A stretch of 54,041 bases of DNA from an uncultured SAR86 cluster bacterium (GTDB lineage Bacteria > Pseudomonadota > Gammaproteobacteria > Magnimaribacterales > D2472). The stretch covers positions 1-54,041 of the forward strand of contig CACEZB010000009.1 of NCBI GenBank assembly GCA_902563835.1. Reading direction: 5' to 3'. A program made the translations under genes and the position numbers. Shown piece after piece: positions 1-7,799 of this stretch (its first letter is position 1; each line of letters opens with the position of its first letter). The notes under the pieces were generated by a model. That model did no database searches, was not told the origin of the DNA, and saw only the letters and a list, made by a program, of their open reading frames with translations.

Positions 1-3000
1 AAAAAAAATAAATTTTCTAAGGTTGGAGAAAATTTAAAATCGTCCCCAATATCTATTATGACTTCAGATGTATGCTTTAATACTTTAATATTTAACTTAC
101 AAGAACCCTCTTTCCAGAAATCTTTATCAATAGAGTTAAGTCTTTCAGAAAAATCTTCTAATGAGGCAGCATCTGACTTTTCAACATCAATTAAAACAAC
201 ATCTATTTTTTTATTTAATTCTGAATCAACAGTATGGATCTCTTTTACTCTCATCCTGAACATTAAGCTGCCTAAATCATTAGTTCTATAATCATCAACT
301 TCAACAGTTCCTTTTAAGACTAAGATTTCACCTTCTTTTAAAATGTTATGGCAATTTTCTAATATCTCACTAGGTATTATCCCATCCATTGTGCCACTGC
401 CATCATCAAAATTTATAAATGTAAGTGGCTTACCTTTTCTATCTTTAATTTGTCTTACGTTGTTAATTAATGCTACTAATGAAGCTTTCTTAATATCATT
501 ATTTAATTCATTTATCTTCTTCGATTTAATTTTTCTTATTTTGTTATCTAAGGCCAATACGGGATGGCCAGAAAGATAATAACCAAGTGATTTTTTTTCT
601 AAATCTAATTTTTCACTAAGAGTCAATTTTGGAATATTTTTATATTTTTCATATGGATCAAAATCTTCTTGGAGTGATGAAAATAAATCTCCACTTTTCA
701 AAGTTGAATTTAATCTATCACTCCCGTCTCTTAACATGTCACTAACACTTGCTATTGCTATGCTTCTTGAAGGAGCAAGAGTATCAAATGCACCAGATTG
801 TGATAATGCTTCTAAAGATTTCTTACCTCCTAACTTGATATCAATTTTTTTTGAAAAATCCCAAAGGTCTTTAAAATTAAGATTATCTCTTTTAGAGCAA
901 ACATGTTTTATAAAGGTATCTGCAACGCCTTTTATTGCGCCTAATCCATATTCAATATCCATTTCTTCATTTACCTTAAATCGCTTATTACTTTTTCTAA
1001 TATTGGGCTTTAAAACTTTTATCTTCATTCGAGAACATTCATTGATGAGTGCATATATTTTATCTGTATTTCCAAGCTCTGATGATAAAGCAGCAGCCAT
1101 GAAATGTTCAGGATAGTATGTTTTTAAAAATGCTGTTTGATATGAAATTAAAGCATAAGCAGCTGAGTGAGATTTATTAAATCCATATTCAGCAAATTGG
1201 TTAATTAAGTCAAAAATATGCTCAGCTTTTTTAGATTCTATATTGTTTTGTTCACAACCTTTTACAAAAATCTCTCTTTGTTCTTCCATCTCTTCTTTTT
1301 TCTTTTTACCCATCGCTCTTCTTAAGATGTCTGCCTGACCTAATGAAAAACCAGCTAAAACTCTTGCAGCTTCCATAACCTGTTCTTGGTAAACAATTAC
1401 TCCATAAGTTTCCTCTAGTACTGGTTCGAGAAGCTTGTGAGGATATGTAACTGGGCTATCGCCATGTTTTCGATTAACAAATTCTTTATCCATGCCTGAA
1501 TTTAATGGTCCAGGTCGGTACAAAGCTAACAATGCAGTTATTTCTTCAAACTTTGTAGGCTTGAGTCTTTTAATCAAATCTCTCATTCCAGATGATTCAA
1601 GCTGAAAAATAGCCATTGTTTTCCCAGATGATAATAATTCAAATACTTTTTTATCATCCAAAGATATTGAATTTATATCAAACTTATCAGAATCTTGTTT
1701 ATCTTCATTAATAGATTTAATAGCCCTATCAATAACAGTTAGAGTTCTTAATCCCAGAAAATCAAATTTAACTAATCCTATTTTTTCAACATCATCTTTG
1801 TCATATTGAGTCATTACTGATTCAGATTGATGATCAACGTAAACTGGACAAAAATCTGAAATACTTCCCGGTGCAATTACTACACCACCAGCATGTTTAC
1901 CCACATTTCTTGCAATGCCTTCAAGTTTATAAGAAAGATCTACAATTTCTCTAACTTCTTCATCGTTTTTAATACTTTGTGCAAAAATTGGTTGTTCTTC
2001 CTTTGCTTTATCTAACGTCATACCTGGAGCAAATGGAATCATCTTTGAAATCCTGTCACCAAGAGCATATGGCTTTCCAAGAGCTCTGGCTACATCTCTT
2101 ACTACGGCTCTAGCTGCCATGGTCCCAAAAGTAGCAATTTGTGAAACAGCATCACTCCCATATTTCTTACTCACATAATCAATTACTAAATCTCTTTTTT
2201 CCATGCAGAAATCAATATCAAAATCTGGCATAGATAATCTTTCAGGGTTTAAAAATCTTTCAAATAAAAGCCCATGGTCTATTGGGTCCAAGGTTGTAAT
2301 ACCTAATGAAAATGCAACTAGAGAACCAGCACCTGAACCCCTTCCGGGACCAACCGGAACATCATTATTCTTAGACCATTCAATAAAATCATAAACTATT
2401 AAAAAATAACTGGAAAAGCCCATGCTTTTAATTTGATCTAATTCATAATTTAGTCTTGCTTGGTAATCCTTTTGTTTATCTTTGTCAAAATTTATAATAT
2501 ATTTTTGTAATCTATCATTTGAAAGCTTAATTAAATATGAATCAAAGTCATGTTCTTTAGGTACAGGATATTCTGGTAAAAAATAGCCTTTTGTCTTTAA
2601 AGAAACATTACATTTTTTTGATATTTCATTAGTATTGTCAACCAATGAAATGCAATCATGAAATAAATTAGCCATTTCCTCAGGTGATTTGAAATATTGT
2701 TGTTCTGAGAATACTTTTTCCCTATTTGGGTCGTTAAGTGTTTTACCAGTATTTATGCAAACTTTGGTCTCATGAATATCAAAGTCATCTTTATTAGAAA
2801 ATAAAACGTCATTTGTTGCAATAACTGGAATCCCTTTCTCAATTGATATGGGTAGCACCTTGTTAAAATAATCTACCTCATCAATTCTATTGGTTCTTTG
2901 GGCTTCTAAGGCAAAGTCATCATTAAAATTCTTCCTTAATTCTTCAATTATGGCATCAGCCTCTTTAAAGTTATCTCTCTTTAGATACTCAAAAATATGG

Positions 3001-3401
3001 CTTCCTTTGCCACCAGAAATGACAACAATATCATCTTTTAATTTAATTAAGTCATTGAACTTTATTATAGGGGTTTTGAAAGAGTTATTATTATGGGCAT
3101 TCGAGATAACTTTCATCAAATTTTTATGTCCTGCATTAGTCTTAGCCAAACAAAGTAACTCATATGCATTTTCATAGTTTTCAAAAATTACCCTAATTGA
3201 AGCACCTGATATGGGTTTTATACCTGCTGCTTCACATTTATTAAAAAACTTTACTAATCCAAACATATTAGATTGATCAGTTAAAGCTACCGAAGGGACG
3301 GAATATTTTTTAGCATTTTCAACTATTTGATCTATAGTTAATAGCCCCTGAGAGATACTATATTCTGAAGAAACTCTTAAATGAGAAAATAATTGGTTCA
3401 T
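1..3401 (-). CDS. dnaE: DNA polymerase III alpha subunit, 3' end cut by window edge
   Basis: This is the catalytic subunit of the replicative DNA polymerase III holoenzyme. The frame stays open for 1133 codons from an ATG at 3399-3401 to the window edge. E. coli DnaE has 1160 residues, so only about 20-30 C-terminal residues lie outside. An N-terminal PHP domain (start MNQLFSHLRVSSEYSIL) is followed by the polymerase core. The motif PDFDIDF at residues 392-398 and KFDFLG around residue 547 carry the catalytic aspartates. GPGRGSGAGSL and GFNKSHSAAYAL are also conserved. A sequence GDLFSSL near 675-695 resembles the internal beta-clamp-binding motif (QADMF in E. coli), followed by an OB-fold region. 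The start overlaps the rnhB stop as ATGA, so the two genes are translationally coupled. Gene order lpxB-rnhB-dnaE is the usual gammaproteobacterial one. Confidence 0.97.
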   Translation of the reverse strand, partial: MNQLFSHLRVSSEYSISQGLLTIDQIVENAKKYSVPSVALTDQSNMFGLVKFFNKCEAAGIKPISGASIRVIFENYENAYELLCLAKTNAGHKNLMKVISNAHNNNSFKTPIIKFNDLIKLKDDIVVISGGKGSHIFEYLKRDNFKEADAIIEELRKNFNDDFALEAQRTNRIDEVDYFNKVLPISIEKGIPVIATNDVLFSNKDDFDIHETKVCINTGKTLNDPNREKVFSEQQYFKSPEEMANLFHDCISLVDNTNEISKKCNVSLKTKGYFLPEYPVPKEHDFDSYLIKLSNDRLQKYIINFDKDKQKDYQARLNYELDQIKSMGFSSYFLIVYDFIEWSKNNDVPVGPGRGSGAGSLVAFSLGITTLDPIDHGLLFERFLNPERLSMPDFDIDFCMEKRDLVIDYVSKKYGSDAVSQIATFGTMAARAVVRDVARALGKPYALGDRISKMIPFAPGMTLDKAKEEQPIFAQSIKNDEEVREIVDLSYKLEGIARNVGKHAGGVVIAPGSISDFCPVYVDHQSESVMTQYDKDDVEKIGLVKFDFLGLRTLTVIDRAIKSINEDKQDSDKFDINSISLDDKKVFELLSSGKTMAIFQLESSGMRDLIKRLKPTKFEEITALLALYRPGPLNSGMDKEFVNRKHGDSPVTYPHKLLEPVLEETYGVIVYQEQVMEAARVLAGFSLGQADILRRAMGKKKKEEMEEQREIFVKGCEQNNIESKKAEHIFDLINQFAEYGFNKSHSAAYALISYQTAFLKTYYPEHFMAAALSSELGNTDKIYALINECSRMKIKVLKPNIRKSNKRFKVNEEMDIEYGLGAIKGVADTFIKHVCSKRDNLNFKDLWDFSKKIDIKLGGKKSLEALSQSGAFDTLAPSRSIAIASVSDMLRDGSDRLNSTLKSGDLFSSLQEDFDPYEKYKNIPKLTLSEKLDLEKKSLGYYLSGHPVLALDNKIRKIKSKKINELNNDIKKASLVALINNVRQIKDRKGKPLTFINFDDGSGTMDGIIPSEILENCHNILKEGEILVLKGTVEVDDYRTNDLGSLMFRMRVKEIHTVDSELNKKIDVVLIDVEKSDAASLEDFSERLNSIDKDFWKEGSCKLNIKVLKHTSEVIIDIGDDFKFSPTLENLFF

Positions 3402-3952
3402 TTATCCAACACTCCCTTGAATGTTCTTCTATGGATTTCAGAATAACCAACTTTTTTTAATGACTCTAAATGTTTTTGAGTTCCATAGCCTTTATTTTGT
3501 TTAAAACAGTAAATTGGATATTTTTTATCATAACTAATCATCAAATTATCCCTGTAAACTTTGGCTATTATTGACGCTGCACTAATTTCTGCCTCAGTTG
3601 AGTCCCCGCCAATAATAGTCTTCATTGGAATATTCAAATCTGGTTTATATATACCATCAACTAAAACCATAGCAGGTTTTATTGGTAAGTTTAGTATAGC
3701 TCTTTTCATTGCCAATAAAGAAGCCTTTAAAATATTAATTTCATCGATTTCTGTATTTGATACAGACCCAAAACCAAAATATGAATTCTCTAAAATTAGT
3801 TCTGATAATTCATTTCTTTTTTTTTCAGTAAGCTTTTTTGAATCTTTTAGTCCTGGAATTTCTTTTTTTAAAATAACAGAGGCAGCTATAACAGGGCCTG
3901 CAAGAGCACCTCTTCCTACTTCATCAGTTCCGGCAACTAAATTCACTTTCAA
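3398..3952 (-). CDS. rnhB: Ribonuclease HII
   Basis: RNase HII cuts the RNA strand of RNA-DNA hybrids and removes single ribonucleotides misincorporated in DNA. The 184-residue protein (E. coli 198) shows the family signature GTDEVGRGALAGP (Asp10, Glu11), LKDSKKLTEKKR, the third catalytic Asp near residue 99 in LVDGIYKP, and GDSTEAEISAASIIAKVYRD. The most upstream start is TTG at 3950-3952, overlapping the lpxB TGA as TTGA. A GTG at 3944-3946 is an alternative and would shorten the protein by two residues. It lies between lpxB and dnaE with overlaps on both sides, as in related genomes, and is probably cotranscribed with them. Confidence 0.95.
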   Translation of the reverse strand: MKVNLVAGTDEVGRGALAGPVIAASVILKKEIPGLKDSKKLTEKKRNELSELILENSYFGFGSVSNTEIDEINILKASLLAMKRAILNLPIKPAMVLVDGIYKPDLNIPMKTIIGGDSTEAEISAASIIAKVYRDNLMISYDKKYPIYCFKQNKGYGTQKHLESLKKVGYSEIHRRTFKGVLDK

Positions 3953-5070
3953 AGTGAGATAATCTTCTGTGCCGTATTAGAGAACCCCTCTCCTCTTAGG
4001 ATACTTTTCAATAATTCAGCATTCTCAGAACTTTCTTCAACTAATTTTGGTATATCTTTTACAGCTTGTTTAATATTCGATAGGGTACAATTGCCTTGAA
4101 CAAGTTCGGGATAGTAGTCTTTTTTAAGTAAAATATTTGGGAGTCCAATATTTTTAATCTTCATCATTCTTGAAATAATTGAAAAATTAAGAAAATTTGT
4201 TTTATAGCAGATAATTGGCGGACATCCCAGAATAGCAGATTCTAGCGTAGCAGTCCCTGAGGTAGCAATCGAAAATTCTGAAATTGATAGAAAGTCTTGT
4301 ATAGCATTTTCTTTTATTAAAATTGGTAAGCCTGAATTCGGTATTAAATTATTTATACTCTCTATCAAATTGTTATTAACGGCTGGGATTAAGTAAACAT
4401 ATTCATGATTGTGATTGCTATGGTTTTTTATAAAATCTAAATACATCGGCAACATGTATTTAATCTCAGATTCTCTGCTGCCTGGTAATATAGAAATAAA
4501 TTTATTATTGTGATCTAAGTTGTATTTATGAAATACTTCTTGTTTTTCAACCTTCTTAACATTTGAAAAAGGATGTCCTAGATGGATACTATTATGATTA
4601 ACTTTTTTATAATAAATATCCTCAAAATCAAATAAACATACGGTTAAGTCTATAAAAGCCTGAATAGATTTAATTCTGTTTTGACGCCATACCCAAACAG
4701 ATGGACTAACAACCTGTATATTTTTGTTGTTATATTTTCTCTTTAGGGCTTTATGAATACCCATATTAAAATCTGGTGAATCAATCCCTATAAAAAGATC
4801 TATTTCTTTATCTATGAAAAATTTAATTAAATCATTTCTTAATTTTCTTAATTTTCTTAAATTAAGCAGTGGATCTATTAGTCCCATAATTTGTAATTCA
4901 GAAAAATCAAACTTTGATTTGACTCCCAATTCTTCAAGCTTGGGCCCACCAACACCAAATAAGTTTACGTTTGAATATTTTTTAATTTCTTGGATTATTC
5001 CAGCTCCCAGCGCATCACCAGAATATTCGCCACAAACAATTCCTATATTTAAAGATTTGTTTTGGGTCAC
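3949..5070 (-). CDS. lpxB: Lipid-A-disaccharide synthase
   Basis: This glycosyltransferase (family GT19) joins UDP-2,3-diacylglucosamine and lipid X to form lipid A disaccharide at the inner face of the cytoplasmic membrane. The protein has 373 residues (E. coli 382). It opens with GIVCGEYSGDALGAGIIQEI, the counterpart of the GEASGD motif. It also has SPSVWVWRQNRIK, LPGSRESEI, and a C-terminal nucleotide-sugar-binding segment ATSGTATLES. The start is GTG at 5068-5070, immediately after the lpxA stop with no gap. A short repeated LRK stretch near residue 75 coincides with a small tandem DNA repeat around 4836-4860. It belongs to the lpxD-fabZ-lpxA-lpxB block. Confidence 0.96.
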   Translation of the reverse strand: MTQNKSLNIGIVCGEYSGDALGAGIIQEIKKYSNVNLFGVGGPKLEELGVKSKFDFSELQIMGLIDPLLNLRKLRKLRNDLIKFFIDKEIDLFIGIDSPDFNMGIHKALKRKYNNKNIQVVSPSVWVWRQNRIKSIQAFIDLTVCLFDFEDIYYKKVNHNSIHLGHPFSNVKKVEKQEVFHKYNLDHNNKFISILPGSRESEIKYMLPMYLDFIKNHSNHNHEYVYLIPAVNNNLIESINNLIPNSGLPILIKENAIQDFLSISEFSIATSGTATLESAILGCPPIICYKTNFLNFSIISRMMKIKNIGLPNILLKKDYYPELVQGNCTLSNIKQAVKDIPKLVEESSENAELLKSILRGEGFSNTAQKIISL

Positions 5071-5850
5071 TTATCTTAAAATCCCTCTTTCAGATGCTTC
5101 AATAGAGGAAATAAAAGTTTCTAGATAGGAATCATTTGATTCATTATGTAATTCTTTAATTTTTTTAATTGCTTCATCAACCTTCAAGTTTTTCCTATAA
5201 AGTAATTTATATGCCTTTTTCATCAAACTAATTGATTCTTCATTGATATTATTTCTTTTCATCCCAACTGAATTTAAACCAATTACTCTGGCAGGATCAG
5301 AAGCCACTTTAACAAATGCAGGAACATCCATAGTTATTGATGTATTCATACCTGCAAAAGCAAAATCGCCCATCTTACAAAATTGATGTACTGTAGTTAT
5401 GGCTCCTACATTGACATTGTTGCCAATAGAAACATGTCCAGCAATTCCAGCAAGATTAGCAAAAACATTATTATCGCCAACACTACAATCATGAGCGACA
5501 TGCGAATATGCCATAAATAAATTATTGGAGCCTATCTGCGTTATTCCTTGATCTTGTATTGTTCCTCTATGAACGGTAACGCCCTCTCTGAAGATATTGT
5601 TATCTCCAACAATTAATTTTGTTTTTTCACCTTTATATTTTTTATCTGGTGTATCATCGCCTATTGTTGCAAATTGAAAAATAGTATTATTTTTACCAAT
5701 TATCGTTGGTCCTTTTAGCACAACATGACTAAGAAGCTTAGAGCCTTTTTTGATTTCAACATCCTCACCTATTATACAAAAAGGTCCAATTTCTACAGAC
5801 TCATCAATTTTTGATGAAGCATGGATAATTGATGAAGAATGAATGCTCAT
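5071..5850 (-). CDS. lpxA: UDP-N-acetylglucosamine acyltransferase
   Basis: LpxA performs the first step of lipid A synthesis, moving a 3-hydroxyacyl chain from acyl carrier protein to UDP-GlcNAc in the cytoplasm. The 259-residue protein (E. coli 262) consists of left-handed beta-helix hexapeptide repeats over residues 8-190, such as VEIGPFCIIGEDVEI, then a C-terminal helical domain. The catalytic histidine is in YSHVAHDC (His120, equivalent to E. coli His125). The ATG at 5848-5850 overlaps the fabZ TGA as ATGA. FabZ, just upstream, uses the same hydroxyacyl-ACP pool, which explains the conserved pairing. Confidence 0.97.
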   Translation of the reverse strand: MSIHSSSIIHASSKIDESVEIGPFCIIGEDVEIKKGSKLLSHVVLKGPTIIGKNNTIFQFATIGDDTPDKKYKGEKTKLIVGDNNIFREGVTVHRGTIQDQGITQIGSNNLFMAYSHVAHDCSVGDNNVFANLAGIAGHVSIGNNVNVGAITTVHQFCKMGDFAFAGMNTSITMDVPAFVKVASDPARVIGLNSVGMKRNNINEESISLMKKAYKLLYRKNLKVDEAIKKIKELHNESNDSYLETFISSIEASERGILR

Positions 5851-6290
5851 GCTATCTTCCTATCTGCGCATAGTATTGTTGCAGAACAAATTAATTCACT
5901 ATTTATTTCAGCTTTACATTCAAATTTCCAAATACCTCTTTTCTCACTTACTACTTTACTATAAAGATCAATATCATCACCCGGTCTAACTCTTTTTCTA
6001 AACCTTACTTTATCAACTCCTGCTAAAACATATATTGAACCCTCTTCAGGGGTTTTATTCATTATTGAGAATCCTAGTATTCCTGACGCTTGCCCAAGCG
6101 CTTCTATAATTATTACCCCTGGGAATATAGGGTTATTTGGAAAATGGCCTTGAAGAAAATACTCTTCTTCTAAAATAAGTTTTTTACAATGTATTTCATT
6201 ATCATTTTTAATACTAACTACTTCATCGATAAACAAAAATGGCTCTCTATGAGGTAGATATTTTTTAATATCTTCTTTATTAATTTGCAT
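5847..6290 (-). CDS. fabZ: 3-hydroxyacyl-ACP dehydratase FabZ
   Basis: FabZ dehydrates (3R)-hydroxyacyl-ACP to trans-2-enoyl-ACP in fatty acid elongation. The 147-residue hot-dog-fold protein has LPHREPFLFIDEV at residues 12-24 and the active-site segment GHFPNNPIFPGVIIIEALGQ with His49 and Glu63. These residue numbers equal those in better-known FabZ proteins. The start is ATG at 6288-6290, one base after the lpxD stop region, and the stop overlaps lpxA. FabZ competes with LpxA and LpxD for hydroxyacyl-ACP, so cotranscription with them fits a shared control of membrane and lipid A flux. Confidence 0.97.
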   Translation of the reverse strand: MQINKEDIKKYLPHREPFLFIDEVVSIKNDNEIHCKKLILEEEYFLQGHFPNNPIFPGVIIIEALGQASGILGFSIMNKTPEEGSIYVLAGVDKVRFRKRVRPGDDIDLYSKVVSEKRGIWKFECKAEINSELICSATILCADRKIA

Positions 6291-6291
6291 C

Positions 6292-7227
6292 TTATTTATC
6301 TAATTTTTTAATTAAAGTAGCAGTTTTTGCCCAATCTTTATGGTCTTGGGCTGGCATTATTCCTATGTAGTTTCCTGGCTTACTTATACTCTTTGTTATT
6401 AAAGTGTGCGCCCCAACAATAACATCATCACATATTTCTAAATGCCCAAGAACCCCCGACAAGCCACCCATTTGAAAATTCTTTCCAATCTTTGTTGATC
6501 CAGCAATAGCGCATGAGGCCGCGATTGCAGAATTCTCACCTAAAACTACATTGTGAGCAATATGTATTAAATTATCTAAAATTACTCCATCATGAATTTC
6601 GGTATCATCTAATGCTCCTCTATCAATAGAACAATTTGCTCCAATCTCAACATTTTTTCCTATCTTTAATCCTCCAAGCTGTTCTATCTTTACATATCCA
6701 TTTTTAGATGGAGCAAAACCAAAACCATCTGAGCCTAGAACAGAACCGTAATGGATTGTTGTATTTGAAGATATAGTGACATTTTCTACTATCGAGCAAT
6801 TAGCATTTATAATTACATTATCCTCAATAACACAATTTGGGCCTATATAAACATGCGGGCCTATATAAACATTTTTACTTATTACAGAATTCTGGGAAAT
6901 AACTGCACTTTTATCAATAAATGGAAATGTATTATAAGATTCTTCTTTAAATAACTTACTTAAAATCGCGTATGCTAAATATGGATCTTTGGATTTTAAA
7001 TAATTAAAATCTTTATCTTCTTTATAGCTCTCATAAACTAGAACAGCACAAGCTTTAGAATTTTTTAGATCGCCGCTATATTTAGGATTAGTTAGAAAAG
7101 TTATTGAAGATTCTGAGGCGCTTGAGATAGTAGATAAATTATCTATGACACATTGAGGGTCTCCGATAACTAATGAATCAGTTAATTTTGCTAATTCTTC
7201 TAATTTAAAGCTCTTCTGATTAGACAC
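6292..7227 (-). CDS. lpxD: UDP-3-O-(3-hydroxyacyl)glucosamine N-acyltransferase
   Basis: LpxD adds the N-linked 3-hydroxyacyl chain to UDP-3-O-acylglucosamine, the third step of lipid A synthesis. The 311-residue protein (E. coli 341) has an N-terminal uridine-binding domain (residues 1-100), a hexapeptide-repeat beta helix from about 105 to 285, and a short C-terminal helix, which accounts for its smaller size. The catalytic histidine lies in IHIAHNVVLG (His225, matching E. coli His239). The start is GTG at 7225-7227, sharing one base with the TAG of skp. Confidence 0.96.
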   Translation of the reverse strand: MSNQKSFKLEELAKLTDSLVIGDPQCVIDNLSTISSASESSITFLTNPKYSGDLKNSKACAVLVYESYKEDKDFNYLKSKDPYLAYAILSKLFKEESYNTFPFIDKSAVISQNSVISKNVYIGPHVYIGPNCVIEDNVIINANCSIVENVTISSNTTIHYGSVLGSDGFGFAPSKNGYVKIEQLGGLKIGKNVEIGANCSIDRGALDDTEIHDGVILDNLIHIAHNVVLGENSAIAASCAIAGSTKIGKNFQMGGLSGVLGHLEICDDVIVGAHTLITKSISKPGNYIGIMPAQDHKDWAKTATLIKKLDK

Positions 7228-7763
7228 TACTCAGACTTTGAATCGCCCTCAACAGCAGCAACATCTAGCATTGATGTGACATCATCAGTAAGGTCTAGAG
7301 CAGGATCGCTAAATAACATAGTCTCATTTTTAGCCAATAATACTTTAATTTGTTTAGCAGCAATCAACTCACCAATAATTTTTTGCATTGCTGGACCAGT
7401 ATCTACAAAAACCTTTTGTGCAGTCTCTTCTTGAGCTTGTTGAATTTTACCTGCGAGAAACTCAAGATCTTTACCTTTGTCTTGAATATCTTTTTGCATT
7501 TGTGCAATTTCAGGTTGCGATAAGGTCTCAAGTTCTTTTTGTAATTTTTCTGCTATAGCCTGTCTATCAGCTTGTAATGACTGTGCTTCTTCTAAATTAG
7601 AGGAATAATCAGCATCTTCCTCTAGAGCTTTAAAAGCATCAGCGGCAGCCTGAGTAGACAAAACAGCTGTCCTCATATCAATAACCGCAATGCCATCGAC
7701 TGCAAGAACAGGAATAGCTACAAATAAGATTGTTAATAGATAAAGTTTTATTATATGTTTCAT
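7227..7763 (-). CDS. skp: Periplasmic chaperone OmpH/Skp family
   Basis: Skp-type chaperones hold unfolded outer-membrane proteins in the periplasm and hand them to the BAM complex. The 178-residue protein starts with a signal peptide (MKHIIKLYLLTILFVAIPVLA, cleavage after residue 21). The mature start, DGIAVIDMRTAVLSTQAA, matches the OmpH family. A long charged Gln/Glu/Lys-rich coiled coil follows over about residues 45-130. Family sequence identity is typically low, so the call rests on this architecture and on its position between bamA and lpxD, which is the standard place for skp. The acidic C-terminus is longer than in E. coli Skp. Confidence 0.9.
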   Translation of the reverse strand: MKHIIKLYLLTILFVAIPVLAVDGIAVIDMRTAVLSTQAAADAFKALEEDADYSSNLEEAQSLQADRQAIAEKLQKELETLSQPEIAQMQKDIQDKGKDLEFLAGKIQQAQEETAQKVFVDTGPAMQKIIGELIAAKQIKVLLAKNETMLFSDPALDLTDDVTSMLDVAAVEGDSKSE

Positions 7764-7799
7764 ACTTACCTCTTATTGGATTTGACCATTTTATATTAA

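Noticed and set aside
58-3177. Open frames on the plus strand opposite dnaE
   Set aside because: They are antisense to a fully conserved DnaE frame and have no recognizable protein features. The same holds for plus-strand frames inside the ribosomal protein and envelope operons.
1-3401. dnaE as a truncated pseudogene
   Set aside because: The frame is intact to the window edge and only about 20-30 residues are missing, so it is simply cut by the window.
4836-4860. Small tandem repeat AATTTTCTT inside lpxB
   Set aside because: It encodes a Leu-Arg-Lys repeat in an in-frame conserved gene. It is too short to suggest phase variation.
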